From Mesorhizobium muleiense (lineage in GTDB: Bacteria; Pseudomonadota; Alphaproteobacteria; Rhizobiales; Rhizobiaceae), in the NCBI RefSeq assembly GCF_900099905.1, contig NZ_FNEE01000001.1, positions 297,091 through 361,090 on the forward strand: 64,000 bases of DNA. Direction: 5' to 3'. A model generated the notes under the pieces. It was not told where the DNA came from and ran no database searches. It saw only the letters and a program-made list of their open reading frames with translations. Positions 27,207 to 36,612 of this stretch are shown here, in pieces. A program made the position numbers and the translations under genes. Position 1 is the first letter of the stretch, and each line of letters begins with the position of its first letter.

Positions 27207-28598
27207 ATGGCCACGGTTCTGAACGCCAAGGGCGTTCCACTTGCCTACAGCGGCTCCTCCGCAAGGTGGTATTCGGCGACGAATTCCGGCCCGACCCTTT
27301 ATGGCAGCACATACAACGACTCGATGTATGGCGACGCTGCCGTCACCGTCACAATGCGTGGCGGCAAAGGCGACGACATCTATTATCTGTATGCCGCGAA
27401 AAACAAGGCGGTCGAGCTGTCCGGCGAAGGGGTGGACACCATCTCGACCTGGATGAGCTACAAGCTCCCGGCGAATTTCGAGAACCTGACGGTCACCGGC
27501 GACAAGCGCTATGCTTTCGGAAACGAGCTGAACAACATCGTTACCGGCGGCTCCGGCCAACAGACGCTCGACGGCTTGCAGGGCGATGACGTGCTCAAGG
27601 GCGGATCCGGGGCGGACATTTTCGTCGTCAACCCCGGCAACGGCAGTGACCTAATCCTGGACCTTGGCGCGACGGATACGGTTCGCGTCGGGAGCTACGG
27701 CTTCACCTCCTTCGAAGAGGTGCGCGCCAACATGGTGCAGTCGGGAGCCAACGTCCGGCTAAATCTGTCCGACGGCGAGTTTCTCGTCTTCAACAACAAG
27801 ACCATCGGCGATTTCACTGAAAGCCAGTTCAAGCTGGCCGTGGACAGGTCGGCCCTGGAACTCACCTTTTCGGACGAGTTCGATACGTTGGACCTGTGGA
27901 ACGGCTCGAGCGGCACCTGGGATTCGAATTACTGGTGGGGGGCCGCGAACGGCAGCACGCTCACGAGCAACAATGATCTTCAATGGTACATCGATACCGA
28001 CTACGCCCCGACCCGCTCCGTCAATCCGTTCAGCATTGAGGACGGTGTTCTCACCATTACCGCCGCCCGGGCTCCTGAGGCGATTCGTCCCTACATAAAT
28101 AACTACGAATACACGTCAGGGTTGCTGACGACCTACGAATCCTTCGCGCAGACCTACGGCTATTTTGAAATTCGCGCCGACATGCCCGAAACACAAGGGG
28201 CATGGCCGGCCTTCTGGCTTCTCCCGGCGGACGGCTCCTGGCCACCGGAACTGGACGTCATCGAGATGTTCGGTAAAGATCCAAACAAGCTCATCCTGAC
28301 AGGCCACTCGAACGCGACGGGAACTCATACAACAGTAGGCACGACGGCCTATGCCGCGGATACCGAAGGGTTCCACACATATGGCGTGCTTTGGACAGAA
28401 GACGAACTCGTCTGGTATTTCGACGACGTCGAAGTCGCTCGTGCCGCAACGCCTGCCGACATGCACGACCCGATGTATATGCTGGTGAATATGGGGATTG
28501 GTGGCCAAGCAGGAGAGCCCGCCGACGAGCTTGCGACGCCTGCGGAAATGCAGATCGACTACATCCATGCCTATGCGTTGCAAGACTGGGTTATCTAA
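27207..28598 (+). CDS. RTX-type secreted GH16 glycanase (ExsH/ExoK-like)
   Basis: A 463-residue protein. The N-terminal half (about 20-215) has RTX-like Ca-binding nonapeptides (GGKGDDIYYL; LQGDDVLKGGSGADIFVV). The C-terminal half (about 217-463) is a glycoside hydrolase family 16 domain with the catalytic motif ELDVIEMF (Glu348, Asp350, Glu353), as in ExsH and ExoK, which trim succinoglycan. There is no Sec signal; an RTX cargo is exported by a type I system, which follows at once (ABC transporter and adaptor). I chose ATG 27207, with AAGGAG upstream, over an earlier in-frame start. Beyond the stop the frame stays open for an RTX-like tail (see findings). The substrate is probably its own exopolysaccharide. 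Confidence 0.9.
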   Translation: MATVLNAKGVPLAYSGSSARWYSATNSGPTLYGSTYNDSMYGDAAVTVTMRGGKGDDIYYLYAAKNKAVELSGEGVDTISTWMSYKLPANFENLTVTGDKRYAFGNELNNIVTGGSGQQTLDGLQGDDVLKGGSGADIFVVNPGNGSDLILDLGATDTVRVGSYGFTSFEEVRANMVQSGANVRLNLSDGEFLVFNNKTIGDFTESQFKLAVDRSALELTFSDEFDTLDLWNGSSGTWDSNYWWGAANGSTLTSNNDLQWYIDTDYAPTRSVNPFSIEDGVLTITAARAPEAIRPYINNYEYTSGLLTTYESFAQTYGYFEIRADMPETQGAWPAFWLLPADGSWPPELDVIEMFGKDPNKLILTGHSNATGTHTTVGTTAYAADTEGFHTYGVLWTEDELVWYFDDVEVARAATPADMHDPMYMLVNMGIGGQAGEPADELATPAEMQIDYIHAYALQDWVI

Positions 28599-28689
28599 CA
28601 TTTGACAGATGGGCTCGGCACCGACACGTTCGTCATCAGGCCTGATTTCGGGCGCAGCCATTGCCGCCTGAAACCGAACTGGAACTGAC

Positions 28690-30444
28690 GTGAAGCCGAC
28701 GTCGCATCCCATTCCACCCGAGCCGCCGCGAACGACACTCGCGGCGGTTTTGGCTTCCTTCCGGCGAGCGTTGGCCGGAATTGCGTTGATGAGCGGCGTC
28801 GTCAATGTCCTGGCGCTGACCGGCTCATTCTTCATGCTGCAGGTCTATGATCGTGTCATACCCGGCCGCAGCGTGCCGACGCTCGTCGGGCTCGCCGTGT
28901 TTGCCGGCACACTTTTCGTTTTTCAGGGCGTTCTCGAACTCATCCGGTCGCGTTTGCTGGTGCGCATCGGGATGGCGCTGGACGCGCGCTTGAGCGGACA
29001 GGTCTATGCCGCCCTCATGCGTCTGCCGCTGCGAACCAAGCTCGCAGGCGACGGCCTTCAATCCTTGCGCGATCTTGACCAGGTGCGATCGTTCATGTCG
29101 AGCGCCGGTCCGACCGCGCTTTTCGACCTGCCGTGGATGCCGCTCTACCTCTTGATCTGCTTCCTGTTCCATTTCTGGATCGGCATGACGGCGCTGGCCG
29201 GCGTGGTCATTCTGTTCAGCCTGGCATTGCTTGCCGAAATACGCACGCGAGAGCCCGCCAGAAAGGCAAACAGTCAAGCGGCAGCGCGCAATACACTTGC
29301 CGAAGCGACACGTCGCAATGCCGAGGTTCTGCAGGCCATGGGCTTTGGCTCGCGCATCGCCGAGCGCTGGTCAGGGATCAATGCCGGCTATCTCGACACC
29401 AATGCAACGGCCAGCGACCTTGCCGGGACGCTCGCAACGATCGCGAAGATCCTGCGCATGATGCTGCAATCGGGCATCCTGGCAATCGGCGCCTATCTGG
29501 TCATCCATCAGGAAGCGACCGGCGGCATCATGATCGCCAGTTCGATCATGATGAGCCGGGCGCTCGCACCGATCGAACTGGCTATCGCCCACTGGAAGGG
29601 CTTCGTCACCGCCCGCCAAGCCTGGGCTCGGCTGACCCAGCTTTTGGTCCTGCTTCCCGAAACTGCGACAAGTGTCTCGCTGCCTGCTCCGAGATCTGCT
29701 CTTTCGGTCGAAAGTATCAGTGTCACACCGCCGGGTGAGCGCCGGATGGTCGTGCAGGACGCCACCTTTGCATTGGAACAGGGCGTCGGCCTCGGCATCG
29801 TCGGGCCAAGCGCTTCGGGCAAGTCATCGCTCGTTCGGGCAATTGCCGGCATATGGCTGCCAATCCGCGGCACCGTCAGGCTGGACGGCGCAACGCTCGA
29901 CCAGTGGTCGCCGGAAGAACTGGGCAAGCATGTCGGCTATCTGCCTCAGGATGTGCAACTGTTCGACGGCACCATTGCCGAGAACATCGCGCGCTTCGAA
30001 CCGCAAGCGCCCTCGGACAAGATACTGGCGGCTGCGCGCGCGGCCGGCGTTCATGATCTCGTCATCCACCTGCCGGAAGGCTACGAGACGCGCATCGGCG
30101 AGGCCGGTTCGGCGCTTTCGGCTGGCCAGAGGCAGCGGGTGGCGCTTGCCCGGGCTCTCTACGGTGACCCGTTTCTGGTTATTCTCGACGAGCCTAACTC
30201 CAACCTCGATGCGGAAGGCGAGGCGGCGTTGACGGTGGCGATCCAAGCTGTTCGCGCGCGAGGCGGTATAGCCGTCGTGGTCGCACATCGTCCGAGCGCG
30301 CTTGCCAGCCTGGATCAGGTTCTTGTGATGGCGAACGGCCGTATTCAGGCCTTTGGTCCAAAAAATGAGATCTTGAACAAGATAACCCGCCCAGCGGGCG
30401 TCCCCTTGAAAGTCGTTTCCGGACTAGAAGAGACGGCATCCTGA
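28690..30444 (+). CDS. Type I secretion ABC transporter (PrtD family)
   Basis: A 584-residue half-transporter. The N-terminal membrane domain has about six helices (for example LALTGSFFMLQVYDRVIPGR), and no C39 peptidase domain precedes it. The C-terminal nucleotide-binding domain has Walker A GPSASGKSS (about residue 373), signature LSAGQRQRVALARAL and Walker B LVILDEPNSNLD. It exports the RTX glycanase encoded 91 nt upstream, together with the adaptor that overlaps its stop. The start is GTG 28690 with GGA six nt ahead. Confidence 0.94.
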   Translation: MKPTSHPIPPEPPRTTLAAVLASFRRALAGIALMSGVVNVLALTGSFFMLQVYDRVIPGRSVPTLVGLAVFAGTLFVFQGVLELIRSRLLVRIGMALDARLSGQVYAALMRLPLRTKLAGDGLQSLRDLDQVRSFMSSAGPTALFDLPWMPLYLLICFLFHFWIGMTALAGVVILFSLALLAEIRTREPARKANSQAAARNTLAEATRRNAEVLQAMGFGSRIAERWSGINAGYLDTNATASDLAGTLATIAKILRMMLQSGILAIGAYLVIHQEATGGIMIASSIMMSRALAPIELAIAHWKGFVTARQAWARLTQLLVLLPETATSVSLPAPRSALSVESISVTPPGERRMVVQDATFALEQGVGLGIVGPSASGKSSLVRAIAGIWLPIRGTVRLDGATLDQWSPEELGKHVGYLPQDVQLFDGTIAENIARFEPQAPSDKILAAARAAGVHDLVIHLPEGYETRIGEAGSALSAGQRQRVALARALYGDPFLVILDEPNSNLDAEGEAALTVAIQAVRARGGIAVVVAHRPSALASLDQVLVMANGRIQAFGPKNEILNKITRPAGVPLKVVSGLEETAS

Positions 30445-31754
30445 TGGCGCAACGCATGATATTCGCGGCCGATCGCACCATTCGACGCTATCTGCTTGGC
30501 GGTGTCGCAACCTGCATCCTGCTGGTTGGCGGGGCGGGGAGTTTGGCTGCCGTCACCGAGATTTCCGGGGCCGTCATCGCTTCGGGAAAGCTGGTTGTCG
30601 ATTCCAGCGTCAAGAAGGTGCAGCATCCGACGGGTGGCGTTGTCGGTCAAATCTTCGTCCGGGAAGGCGATGCCGTGCAATCGGGCAAGGTCTTGATCCG
30701 CCTCGATGAGACCATTACCCGGGCCAATTTGGCGATCGTCTCGAAGAGCCTGGATGAATTCGAGGCGCGGCTGGCTCGCCTTGAGGCCGAGCGCGACGGC
30801 AAGGCAAGCATCGTCTTTCCAGCTTCGCTTGTGTCACGCCAGGATGTCCCCGAGATTGGTCGGGCGATGGCCGGCGAGCAATCTCTGTTCGAATTTCGCC
30901 GACAGGCACGCGCCGGTCAGAAGGCTCAGTTGCAGGAGCGCATTGCGCAGCTTGCCGAAGAGGTTTCCGGCCTGACCGAGCAAAGAGATGCCAAGAGCCA
31001 GGAAATCAAGTTGATCGGCTTTGAGCTCGAAGGCATGCGCAGACTTTGGCAACGCAAGCTGGTTTCGATCGATCGCATAACTGCGCTTGAACGCGATGCC
31101 GTGCGGCTCAAAGGCGAGCACGGGCAACTGACTGCGGCCATAGCGCAATCGAAGGGTCGTACCTCCGAAATCCGTTTGCAGATCATCCAGATCGACCAGG
31201 ATTTGCGCAGCGAAGTGGCAAGCGAACTGCGAGACGTCCAGGCAAAGATCTCCGAGTCCGTCGAGCGCAAGGTTTCGGCCGAAGATCAGCTCAAACGCAT
31301 CGACATACGCAGTCCGCAGAACGGTGTCGTTCATCAGCTCGGCGTGCACACGGTCGGTGGCGTTATATCTCCAGGCGAGCTCATCATGCTGATTGTCCCG
31401 GTGACGGACGACCTGACCGTCGAGGCGCGCGTGGCTCCGCAAGACATCGATCAGTTGACGCCAGGGCAAGGCGCGACCCTGCGGCTGTCGGCATTCAATC
31501 AGCAAACGACGCCGGAACTGAATGGTGCGGTCAGCAAGATTTCCGCCGACCTCAATGTCGATGAGAAAACAGGCACCGGCTTTTACACCGTGCATGTTGC
31601 TTTACCGCGCACAGAGCTTAGCCGGCTCAAGGGCGTGGCCCTGGCGCCAGGCATGCCTGTCGAGGTGTTCTTTTCGACCGGCAACCGCACCATGCTGTCC
31701 TATCTCGTGAAACCTTTGGCGGATCAGATCCAGCGAGCTTTCAGGGAGCAGTAG
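30444..31754 (+). CDS. Type I secretion membrane-fusion adaptor (HlyD/PrtE family)
   Basis: A 436-residue protein with a short cytoplasmic tail, one membrane helix (about 14-36), a split lipoyl/barrel domain (KKVQHPTGGVVGQIFVREGD; DIRSPQNGVVHQLGVHTVGG) around a long coiled-coil hairpin (about 95-285), and a C-terminal beta-barrel domain. It bridges the ABC transporter and an outer-membrane TolC-like channel, which is not encoded here. The ATG overlaps the transporter stop by one nt, completing the glycanase-transporter-adaptor operon. Confidence 0.94.
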   Translation: MAQRMIFAADRTIRRYLLGGVATCILLVGGAGSLAAVTEISGAVIASGKLVVDSSVKKVQHPTGGVVGQIFVREGDAVQSGKVLIRLDETITRANLAIVSKSLDEFEARLARLEAERDGKASIVFPASLVSRQDVPEIGRAMAGEQSLFEFRRQARAGQKAQLQERIAQLAEEVSGLTEQRDAKSQEIKLIGFELEGMRRLWQRKLVSIDRITALERDAVRLKGEHGQLTAAIAQSKGRTSEIRLQIIQIDQDLRSEVASELRDVQAKISESVERKVSAEDQLKRIDIRSPQNGVVHQLGVHTVGGVISPGELIMLIVPVTDDLTVEARVAPQDIDQLTPGQGATLRLSAFNQQTTPELNGAVSKISADLNVDEKTGTGFYTVHVALPRTELSRLKGVALAPGMPVEVFFSTGNRTMLSYLVKPLADQIQRAFREQ

Positions 31755-31785
31755 GCTCTCTCTGAGAGCCGACGAGCTGAATTCC

Positions 31786-31810
31786 GGAACAAGGATGCGA
31801 TTTTGCCGTT
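31786..31810 (+). promoter_or_regulatory. EcfG-type promoter (GGAAC-N16-CGTT)
   Basis: GGAAC at 31786-31790 and CGTT at 31807-31810 are separated by 16 nt, an exact match to the alphaproteobacterial general-stress (EcfG) consensus. The gene starting at 31837 follows with a 26-nt distance. Confidence 0.7.
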
Positions 31811-31836
31811 TCGCCTGAAACCGGAAGCTATCCCAC

Positions 31837-32130
31837 ATGTCCGAGTTGACGAATGAAGAGATCGAGGGTCGGCTCAATGCCCAGCGAGAGACTCTGGCGC
31901 TGGTCGTCGCGCTGCTTGCCGGCCCCGACAAGTCAGAGCGAATATGGGCCGAACTGGAAGCCCGCTTTCAATTCCAGAACAATCAGGAAGACCCCGGCGC
32001 CGTGCCAAGCCGTGCATTCGCCATTGAGAGCGCGATGATGCGGGAGTTCAAGCTGATCTTCGAGGAAGCGCGGGCACGCAAGGCGGAATGGAATGCCGAC
32101 AAGCCATCCACCAGCGGCGCCAGTTCCTGA
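31837..32130 (+). CDS. Small conserved-type hypothetical protein, stress promoter (97 aa)
   Basis: A 97-residue soluble, acidic, helical protein (NEEIEGRLNAQRETLALVVA; Ala/Glu-rich middle). No domain is recognised. It lies 82 nt after the type I adaptor but has its own exact GGAAC-N16-CGTT element 26 nt before the ATG, so it probably belongs to the general stress regulon rather than to the secretion operon. The ribosome site is weak. A mosaic repeat begins about 40 nt after its stop. Confidence 0.7.
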   Translation: MSELTNEEIEGRLNAQRETLALVVALLAGPDKSERIWAELEARFQFQNNQEDPGAVPSRAFAIESAMMREFKLIFEEARARKAEWNADKPSTSGASS

Positions 32131-32169
32131 CGGGGGCTGCCGCCCGGCCTGCGGCACCGGGCCACCATG

Positions 32170-32520
32170 CCTTCGTCATCCCAGGGCGAAGCAAGAGCGA
32201 AGTACCTCGGAGCGTCACGACGGTGCAGAACCTTTGATGGCAGAGCGAGGCGCCCCCCTCTGTCCTGCCGGACATCTCCCCCACTTGGGGGGAGATCGTC
32301 CTTCATCAATGATTTCGCCAACCACCAACCTTGCAAAAAGGACGCTGCCCGCGAAGCTGCCGATCTCCCCCCTCGTGGGGGAGATGCCGAGTCTTGGGCA
32401 AAGAGGGCAGGACAGAGGGGGGCGCGAAGGATCGCTACAGAGCGCTTTTCTTCTGGTCAGCTGCATTCCTCGGCTGAGGTAACGGCATGCATCCCAGGGT
32501 CTGCGCCGCGTCGCTCCGGA
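32170..32520. repeat. Mosaic palindromic intergenic repeat, copy 1 (full length)
   Basis: This 350-bp element fills the 508-bp gap between two genes. It contains facing inverted blocks (cccccctctgtcctgccgga and its complement near 32411-32430), each with an internal hairpin of the form ctcccccacttggggggag. Outer arms read cttcgtcatcccagggcgaa on the left and the complementary end on the right. The same blocks recur at 36002-36237 (opposite orientation) and 37115-37275 (partly deleted). It resembles the RIME-type mosaic elements of rhizobia. It encodes no protein. Confidence 0.85.
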
Positions 32521-32638
32521 TGGAGGCCATATTTTTTCTGACCTTCCCCGGAAACATTTCCGCCATGCCAGTGTTTAACGCACTGAGTGGGTGCGAGGCG
32601 CAGTTCCTCTGCGGCGATCCTCCCTTTGGAGTGTAACG

Positions 32639-33304
32639 ATGCCGGCAACCGCCATGACAGAGGTCGAGGAGGTCAGGATCGAGCCCGGCGGGCTCGTCGG
32701 GCTGCTGGGCGTGCCGCACGGTGCGCAAGGCATCGTCATCTTCGCTCATGGCAGCGGAAGTGGACGGCTCAGTCCGCGCAACAATCACGTGGCCGCTGCA
32801 CTTCGGCAGGCCGGACTGGCGACCCTTCTCGTCGACCTGTTGACGTCGATCGAGGAAGGCGACAGGCGAAACGTCTTCGACATTGACCTGCTCGCATCGC
32901 GGCTCGCGCTGGCCACGCATTGGGCGGCTGCCGAAGCCCGTACCAGAAGGCTTGTTCCGCTCTATTTCGGGGCAAGCACTGGCGCCGCAGCCGCGCTGGT
33001 GGCCGCGGCACGCCCGGATGCAGCTATCGCGGCTGTCGTCTCGCGCGGCGGCCGGCCCGATCTGGCGATGGATGCGCTGCCGGCCGTGCGTGCCCCGACA
33101 CTGCTTCTGGTCGGCAGCCTGGACGGGCCGGTGATCGGGATGAACCAGCGTGCCCTTGCCGCGCTGAAGGGCGAGAAACAGCTGATCATTATCGACGGTG
33201 CCGGCCACCTCTTCGAGGAGCCGGGCACATTGGACGAAGTGGTCAGGCACGCCACGCGATGGTTCCTCGATCATCTCGCGCCCCCGCAAAGGCCGAGGCA
33301 ATGA
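32639..33304 (+). CDS. Alpha/beta hydrolase (dienelactone hydrolase-like)
   Basis: A 221-residue serine hydrolase fold protein: an oxyanion region GIVIFAHGSGSGRLSPRN, nucleophile elbow FGASTGAA (Ser at the GxSxG centre), Asp near VGSLDGPV and a His in GAGHLFEEPG. Small proteins of this type are often annotated as dienelactone hydrolase or are found fused or adjacent to phosphoribosyltransferases. The true substrate is unknown. ATG 32639 has TGGAG with 8-nt spacing; an earlier in-frame start lacks one. It follows a mosaic repeat. Confidence 0.88.
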   Translation: MPATAMTEVEEVRIEPGGLVGLLGVPHGAQGIVIFAHGSGSGRLSPRNNHVAAALRQAGLATLLVDLLTSIEEGDRRNVFDIDLLASRLALATHWAAAEARTRRLVPLYFGASTGAAAALVAAARPDAAIAAVVSRGGRPDLAMDALPAVRAPTLLLVGSLDGPVIGMNQRALAALKGEKQLIIIDGAGHLFEEPGTLDEVVRHATRWFLDHLAPPQRPRQ

Positions 33305-33416
33305 TCCTGGGCAGGTCAAAACGAAATGAATCCAGTTCCAAGTTGCCGGGCGAGCCGAGCAAGGCCAAAGCGCATCGCGCCATCGGGCCGCTCTTCCAAC
33401 GGGGTCGGGCCTGACC

Positions 33417-35963
33417 ATGGCAAATCACGGCACCACTCTTCCGACGGTTCTTGTCACCGGCAGCAGCGGCTTCCTGGGGCAGGCGATCGCGCGAGGCTTG
33501 ATCGATCGCTATCGCGTCATCGGCCTCGATGTCGCAAAACCGAAGCATGCCCCCGCCGGCATGGAGACGATCGAGATCGATCTCACCTCCGATGAGGGCG
33601 TGAGCAGGGCTGTGCAGGCGGCACGGGAGCGCAGCGGCGGCCGCATCGCTTCGGTCGTCCATCTTGCCGCCTATTATGACACGACCGGCGAGGACAACCC
33701 CAGATATGACGCCGTCACCGTGCAGGGCACGCGCCGGCTCCTGAAGGCGCTGACGGCGGTCGAGAGCGAACAGTTCGTGTTCTCCAGCACGCTTCTCGTC
33801 CATGCGCCAAGCCCGGAGAAGGGCGCGAAAATCAATGAGGACTCGCCGCTTGACCCGGCCTGGGCCTACCCAAGATCGAAAGCCGAAACCGAGGCGCTGA
33901 TTTCGCGGGAGCGCGGCCAGATCAAGACGGTGATCCTGCGGCTCGCCGGCGTCTATGACGAAGACTGCCGGGCGGCCTTTATTGCCCAGCAGATCGCCCG
34001 CATCTTCGAGCGCTTGCCGACCGCTTATCTGTTCGCCGGCGATATCACCGCCGGCCAGCCCTATCTTCACAAGGACGATCTCGTCGATGCGGTGGTGCGC
34101 ACCGTCGACCGGCGCGCCGAACTTCCGGCCGAGACCGTGCTTCTGATCGGCGAAGAAGACACACCGTCATACGAGGAGATGCAGAAGCGCATCGGCCGGC
34201 TCATCCATGGCGAGGACTGGCGTACCCTGGCGCTGCCGAAGCAACTGACGAAGCTCGGCGCGTGGGTGCAGACGGAGGTGCTCGACCAGGACACCGACAT
34301 CAAACCGTGGATGATCGAGAACTCGGACGATCATTACGAGATCGACATTTCGCGGGCCAAAACCCTGCTGGGCTGGGCGCCCAGACACAATCTGCTGGAC
34401 ACTCTGCCGGAGATGATCCGCCGGCTGAAGCAGGACCCCACGGACTGGTACGCGGTCAACAAGCTCGATCCGCCCGTTGTCGCGGCTTCGGACCCCGAGA
34501 TCGAGCAGGCCGAAAGGCGCCTCAAGGGACCGCTCGAGCGAAGCAAGGAAGACGTCGAAGCGGCGATAGAACGGCATCGGTCGAGGACGCTCTGGGCGCC
34601 GATGACCAACGCTGCGCTTGGGCTGTGGCTGGTCACCTCGCCAATGACAACTGGCCTGTTCGATCCCGTCACAGCCGCAATGCCGCCCGCTCTGGGGCAC
34701 GCTGTCGCGGAGCCGCAATTGCGCAACGCAGGCCTCGGCGTCAGCGAGATCGTTTCCGGCCTGCTGGTGACGGCCTTTGCGTTGATGGGCATGTCCCGGC
34801 GCTGGCGCTGGGTGCAGTGGATCACGGCGTCGCTCGGAGTTTGGGTGATGCTGGCGCCGTTGCTGTTCTGGACGACCAGCGCCGCCGCCTATGCCATCGA
34901 CACGCTCGTCGGCATGCTGATCGTCGCCTTTGCGGTGATGATCCCGCCGACCCCTGGCATCAGCCGCCGCGCGCTGGCGGCCGACGACGACATTCCGCTG
35001 GGCTGGACCTATTCGCCATCGACCTTCACGCAGCGGATTCCGATCGTGGCGCTGGCCTTCGTCGGCCTGTTCGTCTCGCGCTATCTCGCCGCCTTCCAGA
35101 TGGGCCACGCGGATGGGCTGTGGGATCCGTTCTTCGGCCCCGGCGGCGCGCCGGTGCGCAACGGCAGCGAGGCGGTGGTGACGTCATGGGTCTCGAAGGG
35201 CTTTCCAATCGCCGATGCCGGGCTCGGCGCCTTCGCCTATTGCCTCGATATCCTCGCCGGCGCGATCGGCGACCGACGGCGCTGGCGCACCATGCCGTGG
35301 ATGGTGCTCCTCTTCGGCTTGCTGATCGTTCCGCTTGGCGTGGTCAGTGTGTCCTTCATCATCATCCAGCCACCGCTGATTGGCGCGCTGTGCACGCTCT
35401 GCATTCTCCAGGCCGCCGTCACGGTGGTGCTGATCCCTTACTCCATCGACGAGGTGCTGGCGACCATCCAGTATCTCTGGGGCGCGACGAGGGCAGGCGA
35501 GCCGTTCTGGCGTACCTTCTGGATGGGCGGACCGGCGCTGTCGGAGAATCAGACGCCTGGCGCCGATCTCGACCGTCCGGTTTTCGAGGTGCTGAAGGAC
35601 TTTGTCACCGGCGGCGTCAGCTTCCCGTGGACGCTGGCAGCAAGCACGCTGCTTGGCGCCTTGCTGATGACCACGCCATTGATCTTCGGCACGCAGCCAC
35701 CGCTTTACTTCAGCGATCACGTCGTCGGCTGTCTCATTATCATGGTCGCAGTCACGGCCATGGCCGAAGTGGTCCGGCCGCTGCGCTTCCTCAATGTCGT
35801 GCTTGGCGCATGGATCGCGGTGTCCCCCTTCGTGCTTGCCGGCGGTGAAACCCCGGCGATGGTGGCGGACGTTGCGATCGGTCTGGCGCTGATCGTGCTC
35901 AGCCTGCCGCGCGGCACGCGCAGCGACCAGCACTATGGCGGTTGGGATCGAGCGATTGTCTAA
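33417..35963 (+). CDS. Fusion: NAD-dependent epimerase + SPW-repeat/VKOR-like membrane protein
   Basis: An 848-residue fusion. Residues 1-330 are a short-chain epimerase/dehydratase (TGSSGFLGQAIARGL nucleotide site; YPRSK catalytic-type motif). After a charged linker (about 350-390) come membrane segments with SPW-type repeats (LWLVTSPMTTG; LGVWVMLAPLLFWTT; LGAWIAVSPFVLAGG) and a middle helical bundle with a CxxC (Cys659, Cys662 in CTLCIL) of vitamin-K-epoxide-reductase type. The soluble enzyme would sit in the cytoplasm on a membrane anchor. No ribosome site is strong; ATG 33417 fits the fold. The role is unknown. Related fusions may exist in other Rhizobiales, which I cannot check here. Confidence 0.85.
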   Translation: MANHGTTLPTVLVTGSSGFLGQAIARGLIDRYRVIGLDVAKPKHAPAGMETIEIDLTSDEGVSRAVQAARERSGGRIASVVHLAAYYDTTGEDNPRYDAVTVQGTRRLLKALTAVESEQFVFSSTLLVHAPSPEKGAKINEDSPLDPAWAYPRSKAETEALISRERGQIKTVILRLAGVYDEDCRAAFIAQQIARIFERLPTAYLFAGDITAGQPYLHKDDLVDAVVRTVDRRAELPAETVLLIGEEDTPSYEEMQKRIGRLIHGEDWRTLALPKQLTKLGAWVQTEVLDQDTDIKPWMIENSDDHYEIDISRAKTLLGWAPRHNLLDTLPEMIRRLKQDPTDWYAVNKLDPPVVAASDPEIEQAERRLKGPLERSKEDVEAAIERHRSRTLWAPMTNAALGLWLVTSPMTTGLFDPVTAAMPPALGHAVAEPQLRNAGLGVSEIVSGLLVTAFALMGMSRRWRWVQWITASLGVWVMLAPLLFWTTSAAAYAIDTLVGMLIVAFAVMIPPTPGISRRALAADDDIPLGWTYSPSTFTQRIPIVALAFVGLFVSRYLAAFQMGHADGLWDPFFGPGGAPVRNGSEAVVTSWVSKGFPIADAGLGAFAYCLDILAGAIGDRRRWRTMPWMVLLFGLLIVPLGVVSVSFIIIQPPLIGALCTLCILQAAVTVVLIPYSIDEVLATIQYLWGATRAGEPFWRTFWMGGPALSENQTPGADLDRPVFEVLKDFVTGGVSFPWTLAASTLLGALLMTTPLIFGTQPPLYFSDHVVGCLIIMVAVTAMAEVVRPLRFLNVVLGAWIAVSPFVLAGGETPAMVADVAIGLALIVLSLPRGTRSDQHYGGWDRAIV

Positions 35964-36001
35964 GCAACTCGCGGCGGCTCCGGATAGTACTGATACGCAG
36001 T

Positions 36002-36237
36002 GATCCTTCGCGCCCCCCTCTGTCCTGCCGGACATCTCCCCCACAAGGGGGGAGATTGGCAGTTCCGCCGACAGCGCCTCTTTTTCGAGGTTGGCGATTG
36101 GCGAAATCAAAGATGACAGCCGATCTCCCCCCAAGTGGGGGAGATGTCCGGCAGGACAGAGGGGGGCGCCTCGCTCTGCCGTCAAACGTTCTGCATCGTC
36201 GTGACGCTCTGAGGTAACGGAAGGGTTCGCAGGGTCT
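36002..36237. repeat. Mosaic palindromic intergenic repeat, copy 2 (inverted)
   Basis: The inverted blocks (cccccctctgtcctgccgga at about 36013 and its complement near 36151-36170) surround a roughly 100-bp centre. The flank after the second block (cgcctcgctctgccgtcaaa) matches the left flank of copy 1 in reverse, so the element lies in the opposite orientation. It fills most of the 281-bp gap between the fusion gene and the DUF982 gene. Confidence 0.85.
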
Positions 36238-36244
36238 TGACGAA

Positions 36245-36499
36245 TCAGATTTGTTCGCCGAGCAGGATCCTCGCGTCCTTGGCCGCGACGATGAACGCCT
36301 GGCGTGCGACCCTTGGCGGCTTTTCGCCGCGGATAACAGCAAGGCAGGCTGCGATTGCAGCCAGTCGCGTCTTGGACGCTGGCGTCGGCCAGTCCTTCAG
36401 CAGAACTTCAGCCGCATCGGAGACAGACAAGACAACCCTGTCACGATCGATCCGACCGGGTTGAACGACAATTGGCTTTCTGAAACGTCTCGTGCGCAC
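36245..36499 (-). CDS. DUF982 domain protein (84 aa)
   Basis: A small cytoplasmic protein typical of rhizobia: the domain spans nearly the whole length, with VSDAAEVLLKDWPTPASK, then AIAACLAVIRGEK and ARQAFIVAAKDARI. The function of DUF982 is unknown. I chose GTG 36499, which has GGAGAG six nt upstream and gives the usual length of about 80 residues; a TTG at 36556 would add 19 residues. It is convergent with the fusion gene across repeat copy 2. Confidence 0.8.
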   Translation of the reverse strand: MRTRRFRKPIVVQPGRIDRDRVVLSVSDAAEVLLKDWPTPASKTRLAAIAACLAVIRGEKPPRVARQAFIVAAKDARILLGEQI

Positions 36500-36612
36500 G
36501 ACACTCTCCAAAGCGAGGAGTATGTTAGCCGCGTCTGATCTTGTTGGCCACCTCAAATGTTAATTGCGGGAAGGCGAGGTTCGGACAACGTCCGCAAAGG
36601 CTGTGAACGACC

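Noticed and set aside
32250..32432. CRISPR-like appearance of repeated blocks at 32-37 kb
   Set aside because: Blocks are inverted and few, with no regular spacers and no cas genes.
32150..32541. Small open frames within the mosaic repeat
   Set aside because: The sequence is a palindromic repeat found three times; frames differ between copies and have no ribosome sites.
32550..32575. GGAAA-N16-GTGT sequence before the alpha/beta hydrolase gene
   Set aside because: It lacks the GGAAC core and a CGTT-type -10, so it is too weak to call an EcfG-type promoter.
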